The notes under the pieces: generated by a model
The model's database searches: none
What the model was told of the DNA's origin: nothing
What the model saw: the letters and a program-made list of their open reading frames with translations, nothing else
Assembly: GCA_910574995.1 (NCBI GenBank)
Contig: CAJTCS010000001.1
Span: forward strand, 496,001-560,000
Direction: 5' to 3'
Length of the DNA stretch: 64,000 nt
Source: Oscillospiraceae bacterium
GTDB lineage: Bacteria > Bacillota > Clostridia > Oscillospirales > Acutalibacteraceae
Program-made: the position numbers and the translations under genes
In this document: positions 49,051 through 56,936 of the stretch, piece by piece
How positions within the stretch are numbered: the first letter of the stretch is position 1
How the letters are laid out: every line of letters starts with the position of its first letter

Positions 49051-49899
49051 ATGGAATCCAAATTTTTCAGAGCAAAGAAGATTTATGACAACGTGACCCT
49101 GATTGCCGGTCTGGGCGGTGAGCAAAGCTACTTAATTGAGGGCAGCGAAAAAGCCCTGCTTATCGACGGACTAGCCGGTGTAGGCAGCCTAAAGGCTTTC
49201 GTGCGGGAGTTGACCGACCTGCCTGTCACGTTGGTAAACACCCATGGTCATGTCGACCACATCGGCGCGGACTTCGAGTACGGTGAGGTCTATATTGACC
49301 CGGCAGACATTGCCCTGCTGTACGAGCACTCCCACCGTGAAATGCGCCTGGGATTTGCCAAGAGCGGCGCCATGTTCGGGCCTCTGCCTGTCGAGCCTCG
49401 CCTGGATGATGTGACCGTCCCCGGTCCCATCAAAACTCTTCCGCTGAAAGATGGCGATGTCTTCGACCTGGGCGGCGTTCGGCTGGAAACCATCTCGGTT
49501 CCCGGCCACACCAGGGGAACGGTGGTTTTTCTTGACCGTGCAAGGGGCGTGGTGTATTCTGGCGATGCCTGCAACCGCAACACATTGTTGTTCACGGAGT
49601 TCTCAACCACCATCGAGGAATACAAGGAAAGCCTGCTGCATTTCCAGAGCTTTGAGGACGCTTTTGAACTGCTGTGGGGCGGCCACGGCGGTCAAGCGGA
49701 AAAGAAATCTATCATTGAGGACGCGCTCCAACTCTGCGATGAGATCATGACCGGGATGGATGACGCGGTCGAGTCTGTTAGCATTGGCAGGCCCTGCTGG
49801 TACGCCAAGGCTAAGAACGAGCGTTTTCAGCGCTTGGACGGCGGTGTGGCGAATATTGCTTACGCTAAAGACCGTATCTGGAAAAAGGATTTGCAATGA
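49051..49899 (+). CDS. MBL-fold metallo-hydrolase
   Basis: The 282-residue protein has the zinc-site motif THGHVDHIG (HxHxDH), then VPGHTRGT, YSGDACN and a C-terminal GGHGGQ histidine, all expected for a dinuclear-zinc hydrolase. The sequence is closer to the glyoxalase II-like branch than to beta-lactamases, and there is no signal peptide, so a cytosolic thioester, ester or nucleotide hydrolase is likely. It overlaps the HD gene by 4 bp, so the two are coupled. Confidence 0.88.
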   Translation: MESKFFRAKKIYDNVTLIAGLGGEQSYLIEGSEKALLIDGLAGVGSLKAFVRELTDLPVTLVNTHGHVDHIGADFEYGEVYIDPADIALLYEHSHREMRLGFAKSGAMFGPLPVEPRLDDVTVPGPIKTLPLKDGDVFDLGGVRLETISVPGHTRGTVVFLDRARGVVYSGDACNRNTLLFTEFSTTIEEYKESLLHFQSFEDAFELLWGGHGGQAEKKSIIEDALQLCDEIMTGMDDAVESVSIGRPCWYAKAKNERFQRLDGGVANIAYAKDRIWKKDLQ

Positions 49900-50354
49900 A
49901 AATCAACCCGCTGATAATCGTCCAACAATATGGCAGGGAGATTCTGGAATCGCCCGGCATGGAAATGAGCAAGGGGTTCATGCAGCATGGGGATACCAGC
50001 GTGTTTGCGCACTCGCTGGCGGTGGCGTTGATTTGCGTTCAGATTGCGTATTTCCTACCGAAGTTTCTATCGAAACACCTAAATAAGCGGGCGCTGGTGC
50101 GCGGTGCGCTCCTACACGATTATTTCCTCTATGACTGGCACACCAAGCATGAGGGGCATAGTCTACACGGATTCTTCCACCCTGGCCGGGCTCTAAAGAA
50201 TGCGGAACGCGACTTCTCCCTCTCTCCTATAGAGCGCAACATGATAAAAACGCATATGTTTCCGCTGACGCTCCCGCCGCCAAAGTGCAAGGAGAGTTGG
50301 ATTCTCGTTGTGGCAGACAAGGTTTGCGCTGTCAAGGAAACTTTTTGGAAATGA
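49896..50354 (+). CDS. HD-domain phosphohydrolase
   Basis: The 152-residue protein has the HD metal site in VFAHSLAVAL, ALLHDYFLYDWH and HGFFHPGRAL, with ADKVCAVKETF near the C-terminus. These proteins hydrolyse phosphate esters, often nucleotides; the substrate is unknown. The start overlaps the MBL gene stop (ATGA). The C-terminus is slightly shorter than relatives I recall, possibly trimmed. Confidence 0.85.
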   Translation: MKINPLIIVQQYGREILESPGMEMSKGFMQHGDTSVFAHSLAVALICVQIAYFLPKFLSKHLNKRALVRGALLHDYFLYDWHTKHEGHSLHGFFHPGRALKNAERDFSLSPIERNMIKTHMFPLTLPPPKCKESWILVVADKVCAVKETFWK

Positions 50355-50439
50355 TTTTATGAATATAGATATGGTAAGTCCTATACTGACAGGGAATCCA
50401 TCGGCTGTCGGATGTAAACTCGAATAAGGAGCCGTGTCA

Positions 50440-51351
50440 ATGCTATTCAACGAACCTATCCATAATTGGAGTGAGTGGGGCGCGATATTTCAATCGACAA
50501 AAGCTTTCACCCCGCTGGCGAAAGAAATTTTCCGCCGGGAGGGGCTGGCGTTTCCCGGGCTTGAAAACCTGACACCCGGAACCAACGCGGTCTTTCGCGC
50601 GGGGGATTACGTGGTAAAAATATTTGCCCCCCGCGAATCAGGCATGGAGCCGCAGCTGGACTATTCCAACGAGTCCGCCGTCTGCGGCGCCCTGACCCGC
50701 TGGGGGATTTCTACCCCCCGGCTGGTTGCCCATGGGATGATACAAGATACCTACCTTTTCTACTATCTCGTCACGGAATACTGCCCCGGCGAGGAGGCTG
50801 GACAGTGGCTGGAAAATGCTGATCCCGGCCAACTGGAGGGCTTTATTCAACAGCTCAAGGGGCTGCTCCAGACCCTGCACCGCCCCGCCCAGGGACTGAT
50901 ACCGCCAGTGGATTTGCTGGGCCAGGCCTTAGAAAATCCCCGATTGGAACGCCTGCCAATCAGCCTGCGCGACGAGATGGCAGAGCGCGCGGCAAGGCTG
51001 AATCTGGCAGATACGGTACTGGTCCACGGTGACTTGACTGGCGAGAATATCCTGATTGGGGCGGACAACCAGCCCACCATTATCGACTGTGCCGACGCCT
51101 GCCTGGCCCCCTGGTGGTATGAGTTGGCCCCGCTGGTCTTTGAGCTGTTCCATTGCCGCGGGGATTTGCTGCGGCTGTTCGCGGACACCGATACAGAAGC
51201 GTTCGTAGAACAAGTCATGGATGCTGTGTGCATCCATGACTTTGGTGCAAATATGCTGTGGGATACGGCTGTCCGGGAAGGAGTTCCATGCTTTTCACAT
51301 TTGGCAGAGGTGAAAGTTTTTTTTATGGACAGAATGTGCAGTCGCACTTGA
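50440..51351 (+). CDS. Aminoglycoside phosphotransferase (APH) family kinase
   Basis: The 303-residue protein kinase-like enzyme has Brenner motif LVHGDLTGENILIG and metal site IDCADACLAPWWYEL in the C-lobe, with an N-lobe lysine in VVKIFAP. The family phosphorylates aminoglycosides, homoserine, choline and others, so resistance cannot be claimed. ATG 50440 lies 8 nt after AAGGAG. Its 3' end lies 1 bp from the convergent integrase remnant, so the last residues may be altered by the rearrangement. Confidence 0.83.
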   Translation: MLFNEPIHNWSEWGAIFQSTKAFTPLAKEIFRREGLAFPGLENLTPGTNAVFRAGDYVVKIFAPRESGMEPQLDYSNESAVCGALTRWGISTPRLVAHGMIQDTYLFYYLVTEYCPGEEAGQWLENADPGQLEGFIQQLKGLLQTLHRPAQGLIPPVDLLGQALENPRLERLPISLRDEMAERAARLNLADTVLVHGDLTGENILIGADNQPTIIDCADACLAPWWYELAPLVFELFHCRGDLLRLFADTDTEAFVEQVMDAVCIHDFGANMLWDTAVREGVPCFSHLAEVKVFFMDRMCSRT

Positions 51352-51352
51352 G

Positions 51353-51808
51353 TTATATGTCTAGGCTCTCTTGCAGAACCGCGCTCGCAGCTTTCTTCTT
51401 ATCGTCAAAAGCGTGAGTGTAAATATCCAGCGTAGTGGACACCTGGGAGTGGCCCAACAAGCCAGATACTGTGGCCACGTCCGCGCCGCCTGCAATCATA
51501 AGGCTGGCTGCGGTGTGGCGTAGGGTGTGCAGATGGAATGAATCTGGAAAACCGTTCTCCTTGAAAATCTTTCGCAGATGTTTTGTAAACGTATCCGGGT
51601 GGATGAAATTTCCTTTCTCGTCAGCAAAAAGATAAGGGCTTACCTCGCGCCCGGCTTTTTGTGCCAAGTTATTCTTATAGTGACAATAGCTCAGCACCAA
51701 CGACGTGATTTCATCCTCAATCACGATAGTGCGGCTGCGGCCATTCTTGGTCGGCCCCTCCTGCACTCCCTGACCTGGGATGTGACTCCTTGAGCGGCTG
51801 ACCGTAAG
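51353..51808 (-). pseudogene. Tyrosine recombinase (integrase) C-terminal remnant
   Basis: The frame encodes only the catalytic half of a Tn916/phage-type integrase. From its 5' boundary it reads LTVSRSRSHIPGQGV, then TKNGRSRTI. The catalytic box HTLRHTAASLMI (HxxR), LLGHSQVSTTLDIYTH with the nucleophile Tyr, and a short tail follow. The N-terminal arm- and core-binding domains and the first catalytic Arg are missing. Near 51808 the sequence changes to the surface-protein gene in another frame, which marks a deletion junction. It is inactive as it stands. Confidence 0.85.
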
Positions 51809-52245
51809 TACACAGCGATACTTAAGGTATAGGCGGCATTGCTGACCGGCTTTAGGGTGCGGCTGTTCTTGACTGTCAGGGTCACACTGCCCTTGACTGG
51901 GCTAATGTCCACCGGGTCATACACAGCCAGAGCCAGTCTTTTCTCCGTGTTTTCCTCGCCACATACCACTGTAATGGTCTTATCGGTGGAAGCATAGAGG
52001 GAATCGAATTTCAGCGTGTTTCCGTCAAAAGAAAAAGTAAAGGCGGGGTCTTCCCCCGCCTCCACATTGGTAATATCTTTGTCTATGGCAAACTCGCCGG
52101 AGAACGTGTCCCCAGCAGTTTCTCGGTAGAAAACCTGGTCGGGGATAGGCAGGTCTGTGACCACCACCGCCCCAGCCGGGAGTGCTCCCACAAATGCAAA
52201 AGCCGCTGCCAGAACGACAGCGGCCAGTTTATTCAGTTTCTTCAT
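51721..52245 (-). CDS. Signal-peptide protein truncated by fusion into the integrase remnant
   Basis: The 174-codon frame begins with a clear signal peptide (MKKLNKLAAVVLAAAFAFVG, cleavage after about residue 26) and continues as a beta-rich secreted domain (AGDTFSGEFAIDKDITNVEAG). After about residue 145 (upstream of 51808) it reads out of frame through integrase DNA and ends by chance. Only the first part is native. Its position 11 bp downstream of the sortase-anchored chimera suggests both came from one surface-protein locus of the element. Confidence 0.7.
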   Translation of the reverse strand: MKKLNKLAAVVLAAAFAFVGALPAGAVVVTDLPIPDQVFYRETAGDTFSGEFAIDKDITNVEAGEDPAFTFSFDGNTLKFDSLYASTDKTITVVCGEENTEKRLALAVYDPVDISPVKGSVTLTVKNSRTLKPVSNAAYTLSIAVYLRSAAQGVTSQVRECRRGRPRMAAAALS

Positions 52246-52256
52246 ATCGTTCTCCT

Positions 52257-54173
52257 TTAAGCCCTACGGTGCTTGAGCAGATACCAGAGTAATCGGCCAG
52301 CGCAGGCCAGCATGAGCAGGGCCACGCCGCCGATCAGCCAGGGGTTGGGCCGGGTATCGCCGGTCTTGGGTACGTCATTGGAGGGTGTGGTAGGAATTTT
52401 CTCGTTCTCAGCGGTGACTTCTACTTTGATATTTTCGGTATTGATTTCAAATTTATGCTCGGTATCGTCCAGTTTGTAGCCCTCGGGGGCGTATACCTCC
52501 TGATAGGTGTAGCTGCCAAAAGGTAAATCCTCAAAGACGATTATACCATCCTTGTCAGTCTTGCCCTCGGCTACAACCTGCCCATTCTCGTCCTTGACGC
52601 AGAATGTCGCACCGGCCAGTGGAGTGGTCGTGCCCTTCTCAACCTTGACGATACGCAGGGAGCCGGTCTGCTTTTTGTTGACAAACCCGGCATCATTGTC
52701 AGCCGTGTTAGTGACCTCCACACGCTCTCCATCCTCGGAGAGTTTGAAATAGTAATAGCCCTCATCGGCGGCATAGCTTTCCGGTGCCTTTTCCTCGTGG
52801 ATGAAGTAGCCGCCCATCGGCAGATCCGACAGAGAATAGCAATCCTCCGCAAACTCCAGCTTGCCGAACAGGGGGGCGGTTCCCGGGTCAAACTCGGCGT
52901 TGCCGTCCACGTCCGCATAGACCGCAAACTCCGCGCTGGGGAGATTTTCATTGGGAGCACTCTCTGCGGTCTTAATGACATAGACAGAGCCGCGCTTGAG
53001 TTTGTTATGGAACTCTACCTCGGCAGGCTCGTCGCCAGAAGTGATGGTCACGGTTTTGCCCGCCTCGATGATGTACTTAGCGGTCACATCATTCTCCACC
53101 TCGGTGACGGTGTACTCGCCGGGTACAAGGCCCTGCACATAAATCTGTCCCTGCTTGTCAGTGACAAAGGTTTCCTCGTACCCCTCACCAGCGACGATGA
53201 AGGAGATACCCTCCACGAAATCATCCTCAGAGGTCTTGCGAATGAGCAGCCCGCCTTTGCGCCGGATGATGATGGTCTGGTCCTCGTCCTCCAAATCGGC
53301 GTGAACAGCAACTTCCTTGCCCCCGTGGTACACGCCCTCGAACACAACAATGGTCTTGCCAGCCAGGGAGTTGGCGGGGAAAGTAAAGGACATTTCCACG
53401 GTGCCGGTGGGCTTTTCGGGGATGAAAATATTCTCGGCGGTGGCTTCCTTGCCATCCACCAGGAGCTTTTCCCCGGTTCCCTTATCCATAAGCACGCCCT
53501 TAACCTGATAGGTCCTTCCGGGTATCAGGTTGCGGTAGGTAACGGTATCGGTCAGGGTAATAGTTTCCAGGGGGTCAACCTCTTTTTCGCCGCCCACGGT
53601 GGCCTTGGTCTTTATCTCGGGGCCGTCAAACTCCACGGTCTGGCCCAGGTCGTTGATGTCCGCATGAGAGGCCACTTCTTTGCCCTCGTGGTACAAGGTT
53701 TCAAAGACCACCATAAACTCACCGCTTTGCACACAGGCCATGCGGTAAGCCTGGTACAGCTCACTGGACTTTTCCTCGTAGGACGGGTCAAGGTCGCAAT
53801 GCTCCTCAAGGAACTGCCCCAGCCAGTCGTTGGAATCCCGGTAATGGTAAATAGCATCCCTGACCGCCTGGGGAAGGTCCGTATGGAAGTGGGTGCCGAT
53901 AGCCTTTTCCGCTCCCTCGACAATCCACTTCATGATGGCAGGGCCAGCCTCATCTACGAGGTAATCTGCATAGTTCTTGATGTCGCTTTTCCCCGTGATC
54001 TTCGCGCTGAAGGGAATGACGATAAGCCTGCGCCAGATGCCGTCATCGTTGGCGCCGACCTTCGGAAGATGGTTGGTGTACAGTACCAGCGTATGGGACG
54101 GCACAAAATAGAACGGGTCCTTGTACTTCTTCTCCGCTTCGATTTCATCGGTGGAGCAGAGCTGCTTGCGCAA
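52257..54173 (-). CDS. Chimeric ORF: primase/helicase fragment fused to a VaFE/Cna-B sortase-anchored surface protein
   Basis: The 638-codon frame is two unrelated pieces. Residues 1 to about 150 match the C-terminal part of phage/ICE P4-type primase-helicases (KQLCSTDEIEAEKKY, TLVLYTNHLPKVG, DDGIWRRLIVIPF). Walker A is missing. From about residue 151 (MVVFETLYHEGKEV) it is the interior of a VaFE-repeat surface protein, followed by SpaA/Cna-B-like domains (GSLRIVKVEKGTTTPLAGATF). It ends with a sorting signal VPKTGDTRP, a membrane helix and KHRRA. The TTG start near 54173 gives no signal peptide, so the anchored part could not be exported. A deletion joined the genes in frame; misassembly is the alternative. 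Confidence 0.82.
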   Translation of the reverse strand: MRKQLCSTDEIEAEKKYKDPFYFVPSHTLVLYTNHLPKVGANDDGIWRRLIVIPFSAKITGKSDIKNYADYLVDEAGPAIMKWIVEGAEKAIGTHFHTDLPQAVRDAIYHYRDSNDWLGQFLEEHCDLDPSYEEKSSELYQAYRMACVQSGEFMVVFETLYHEGKEVASHADINDLGQTVEFDGPEIKTKATVGGEKEVDPLETITLTDTVTYRNLIPGRTYQVKGVLMDKGTGEKLLVDGKEATAENIFIPEKPTGTVEMSFTFPANSLAGKTIVVFEGVYHGGKEVAVHADLEDEDQTIIIRRKGGLLIRKTSEDDFVEGISFIVAGEGYEETFVTDKQGQIYVQGLVPGEYTVTEVENDVTAKYIIEAGKTVTITSGDEPAEVEFHNKLKRGSVYVIKTAESAPNENLPSAEFAVYADVDGNAEFDPGTAPLFGKLEFAEDCYSLSDLPMGGYFIHEEKAPESYAADEGYYYFKLSEDGERVEVTNTADNDAGFVNKKQTGSLRIVKVEKGTTTPLAGATFCVKDENGQVVAEGKTDKDGIIVFEDLPFGSYTYQEVYAPEGYKLDDTEHKFEINTENIKVEVTAENEKIPTTPSNDVPKTGDTRPNPWLIGGVALLMLACAGRLLWYLLKHRRA

Positions 54174-54209
54174 AACCTCCCTTTTTGTAATATTTTTGTA
54201 ATGATTATA

Positions 54210-55580
54210 TCACTTGCAGGTTCCCTGGTCAAACAGGGGGCGCTCCCGTTTTTCCTTCTTTGCCAGCAGCAGGAAATACCCTAAAAACAATAGGATCTGT
54301 ACGGCTGTAGAGCTGGGCGTGGCCAGCCCCACCCGGAACAGGCTTATCGGCGTAAGGCGGCTCATCAGGAAGGACATGGGTATCCGCACCAGGAACGCCC
54401 CGGCAATGCCCTGGGCCATAACAAAGGTAGTCTTGCCGCAGCCGTTGAAGTACCCCACAAAGCAGAACATGATAGAGGTCAGCAGGGTGTCGATGGCGTA
54501 GGCACGCAGGTAGTCTGCCGAGGCGACCATGACGGCAGGGTCTTTCGTAAAAATGCCTGCCAGCAGGGAGCCGTGGAAAAAGGAGAAATAGGCCAGCGCC
54601 ACCCCAAAGGCCAAGGAGGCCCCCATGCCGTAGAGCATGGACTGCTTGGCACGGCCAGGCTGGCGGGCGCCAATATTTTGGGCTACAAAGGCCGAAAGGG
54701 ACTGCATGAACGCCGAGGGCACCAGCATGATGAACTCGCAGAGCTTTTCCGCTACGCCCACCCCAGCGGAAGCCACCACCCCCAGACCGTTGACAATGGC
54801 GGTGATTGCCAGGAAAGAGACGCTTGTCAGGGCGCTTTGCAGGGCTACCGGCGTGCCCAGCCGCAGGATGTGCACAACGTATAGGGCACGGGGGCGCAGG
54901 CAGGGGGGTGAAAAATCAAAGGGAAGACCCCGGCGGGCCGTTACAAAAAGACTGAGCACCACGCTGACCCCCTGGGCCGCAATGGTGGCAACGGCTGCGC
55001 CCGCCACCCCCATGCGGAAAGCGCCTACCAGGAGCAGGTCCCCGGCGATGTTTACCGCGCAGGCGATAGCCACAGCCAGCAGGGGCGTTTTTGAGTCGCC
55101 AATGCCCCGGAAAACAGCTCCCAGGACGTTGTACCCCACGATAAAGACCGACCCGCCGGAGCAGATGCGCACATAGGTAACGGTCTTGCTAAAAGCCTCC
55201 GGCGGGGCATGGAGGAGGCTGGACATGGGCTCTGCCGCCGCAAGCATTGCAGCGGTGAGCACCAGCGCGATAGCCCCGAACAGCGTGACCGCGCTGCCCA
55301 GCACCTGACCGGCCTCCTGGCGCCGCCCCTGGCCCAGCTTCTGCCCCAGCAGGATGGTGGCCCCCATGGACAAGCCGGTGATGACAACGGTGAGCGTGTG
55401 CATCACCTGGCTGCCGGTAGCCGCAGCGGACACATCGGCAGGGGAGCCGAACTGGCCCACCACCAGCAGGTCCACCGCGCCGTACATGGCTTGCAAAAAC
55501 AGAGCCGCCAGTACCGGTACAGTAAAGCGCAGCAGCGGCGAGAGTATGGGGCCCTCGGTAAAGGAAATCTCTTTTTTCAC
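54210..55580 (-). CDS. MATE family efflux transporter
   Basis: The 456-residue, 12-helix protein has the MATE layout: PILSPLLRFTVPVLAALFLQAMYGAVD, the VGQFGSPADVSAAATGSQ loop, and the second-half repeat QNIGARQPGRAKQS. It would export cationic drugs or dyes using Na+ or H+. The start is GTG 55580, 7 nt after AGGAGG; the ATG six codons earlier lies before that site. A consensus promoter and a leader containing a strong terminator lie upstream, indicating transcription attenuation. Confidence 0.94.
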   Translation of the reverse strand: MKKEISFTEGPILSPLLRFTVPVLAALFLQAMYGAVDLLVVGQFGSPADVSAAATGSQVMHTLTVVITGLSMGATILLGQKLGQGRRQEAGQVLGSAVTLFGAIALVLTAAMLAAAEPMSSLLHAPPEAFSKTVTYVRICSGGSVFIVGYNVLGAVFRGIGDSKTPLLAVAIACAVNIAGDLLLVGAFRMGVAGAAVATIAAQGVSVVLSLFVTARRGLPFDFSPPCLRPRALYVVHILRLGTPVALQSALTSVSFLAITAIVNGLGVVASAGVGVAEKLCEFIMLVPSAFMQSLSAFVAQNIGARQPGRAKQSMLYGMGASLAFGVALAYFSFFHGSLLAGIFTKDPAVMVASADYLRAYAIDTLLTSIMFCFVGYFNGCGKTTFVMAQGIAGAFLVRIPMSFLMSRLTPISLFRVGLATPSSTAVQILLFLGYFLLLAKKEKRERPLFDQGTCK

Positions 55581-55599
55581 AAAACAACCTCCTAACATG

Positions 55600-55648
55600 A
55601 AAAAAGGCCCGGATAAGCGCGGGCGTCTCAGCCCGCCATCTTATCCGG
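55600..55648 (-). terminator. Leader terminator (attenuator) of the MATE gene
   Basis: On the minus strand CCGGATAAG...CTTATCCGG forms a long stem with an inner GCGGGC/GCCCGC helix, followed by GCC and TTTTTT. It lies between the promoter and the MATE ribosome site, so it would stop transcription before the gene unless an alternative structure forms. Confidence 0.8.
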
Positions 55649-55686
55649 ACCTCACGCTTCTTGTGAGCGTTTGTCCTCCGATGTAC
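55649..55686 (-). promoter_or_regulatory. Candidate sensor/antiterminator part of the MATE leader
   Basis: Before the terminator the RNA can fold CTCAC/GTGAG or, alternatively, ACGCT/AGCGT. GGAC near 55673 can pair with GTCC at the foot of the terminator, which would open it. I do not recognise a named riboswitch class. Confidence 0.4.
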
Positions 55687-55692
55687 TCGTAT

Positions 55693-55721
55693 ATTATAGT
55701 GCGGAATGGGCGGCGTGTCAA
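55693..55721 (-). promoter_or_regulatory. Perfect consensus sigma-A promoter of the MATE gene
   Basis: On the minus strand TTGACA (55721-55716), a 17-bp spacer and TATAAT (55698-55693) all match consensus. Transcription would start near 55686, giving a leader of about 105 nt. Confidence 0.88.
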
Positions 55722-55801
55722 CACCCGCAAAGAAGCGGGAGTACCTAATCCCAAGAGTTTGTGCCTCTGGCGGCCAAGGGGCATGCGGGCACTGGCACCG
55801 C

Positions 55802-56809
55802 TCATACACTTTTGCGCTTTATCAGCACCGCGCTGATTTCAATTTTCATAGTATGGGAATCATTTTTCTCTACCATTTCCGCCAGCCTGCCCACGGCTGT
55901 TTCCCCCATGAGATGGGTGGGGACGTGGACGGTAGTCAGCGGCGGGTCCATGTAATTGCACAGGGGCAGGTCGTCAAAGCCCACCACGGCCACGCCCTGG
56001 GGGATCCGGTACCCGGCCTCCTTCAGCGCCGCAATGGCCCCGATGGCAATGTGGTCGTTGTCAGCAAAATAACAGCCCGCGGGCTCCTCCCCGCTTTCCA
56101 GCAGGGCCTTCATGTCGGCGTAGGCGCCCTCCTGGGAGGGCGTAAGCGGGTGGACGGGGGACTTTGCGGTGGACATGCCGTTTTTGCGGATAGCTTTGTA
56201 AAAGCCGTCGGCCCGCTCGGCGAAATTGCTGATTTGATAGGAAGAGCACAGGTAGCCCGGCTGCGCCCTGCGCTTGGAAATGAGATATTGGGTGGCAAGG
56301 AACGCGCCTTGGATATTGTTGATAAGGACATAGTTATAGTCCGCCGTTTCGAAATAAGCGTCCAGGATGACAAGGGGCGTCTTGATCTGCGAAAAACGGG
56401 AAAGCGACGGGGCGTCCATCTCCGTGGCCAGGAGGATGATCCCCCGGAAGCCGGAGCCCTCCAAAGTGTAAAGCTGGTCGGTCAGGGTCTCATCCTCGTA
56501 GACATAGCGGATGAGTACATCATATTGCGCCTTTTTACAGCCAACGCTTACGCCGTTTGTCAGGTCCGCAAAAAAGGGGGTGTCCCCCACGACCGCGCCG
56601 CTGCGCCTGTACACCACCAGGCAAAATTGCCCCTTCCAATTTCCGCGGGCAACGGCCTTCCGGGAGAAGTCGTACCCTAAGCGCCGGGCGGCCTCCATCA
56701 CCTGCCGCCTTGTGGCGGTGCTGACGCCGGGCTTATTGTTCAGGGCCATGGAAACCGCCGCCTGGGAAAGCCCCAGCGCCTTTGCCAGTTCTTTCGCTGT
56801 AATTGCCAT
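55802..56809 (-). CDS. LacI family transcriptional regulator
   Basis: The 335-residue protein has an N-terminal HTH (ITAKELAKALGLSQAAVSMALN), hinge region GVSTATRRQVMEAARRLGY, and a periplasmic-binding-like sugar domain (AIGAIAALKEAGYRIPQGVAVVGFDD). ATG 56809 is 8 nt after GGAGG; a GTG three codons earlier overlaps that site. It is divergent from the sugar operon at 56937-63070 and is its probable repressor, with the inducer likely being the substrate or first intermediate. Confidence 0.94.
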   Translation of the reverse strand: MAITAKELAKALGLSQAAVSMALNNKPGVSTATRRQVMEAARRLGYDFSRKAVARGNWKGQFCLVVYRRSGAVVGDTPFFADLTNGVSVGCKKAQYDVLIRYVYEDETLTDQLYTLEGSGFRGIILLATEMDAPSLSRFSQIKTPLVILDAYFETADYNYVLINNIQGAFLATQYLISKRRAQPGYLCSSYQISNFAERADGFYKAIRKNGMSTAKSPVHPLTPSQEGAYADMKALLESGEEPAGCYFADNDHIAIGAIAALKEAGYRIPQGVAVVGFDDLPLCNYMDPPLTTVHVPTHLMGETAVGRLAEMVEKNDSHTMKIEISAVLIKRKSV

Positions 56810-56827
56810 GCCGCTCACCTCCGTTCC

Positions 56828-56856
56828 AGTATAGATGATTTAGTAGATTAAGTCAA
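56828..56856 (-). promoter_or_regulatory. Promoter of the LacI-family gene with embedded operator-like sequence
   Basis: On the minus strand TTGACT (56856-56851) and TATACT (56833-56828) are 17 bp apart. The spacer contains the imperfect palindrome ATTTAGTAGATTAAGT, a plausible LacI-family operator that would give autoregulation and lies 80-100 bp before the divergent operon. Confidence 0.65.
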
Positions 56857-56936
56857 TAAACACTGAATTTTTTCTGTAAATTAAGCTTCCGGTTTGGTAT
56901 CCTTTTAAGTACGGAAAACTTTGAAGGAGGAATAGT

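Larger units (their letters stand above)
47933..54200. mobile_element. Remnant of integrative element(s) at tRNA-Arg(CCG)
   Basis: The region begins with the att-like duplication and contains four lower-GC cargo genes on the plus strand. On the minus strand it then holds an integrase 3' end, a truncated signal-peptide protein, and a primase fragment fused to a sortase-anchored protein. The neighbours on both sides are ordinary chromosomal genes. I see no matching right-hand att copy, so the right border (near the MATE stop codon at 54210) is inferred from gene content. Confidence 0.55.

Noticed and set aside
50440-51351. Aminoglycoside resistance gene
   Set aside because: The APH fold is used for many substrates and no aminoglycoside-specific subgroup motif is evident, so only the family is assigned.
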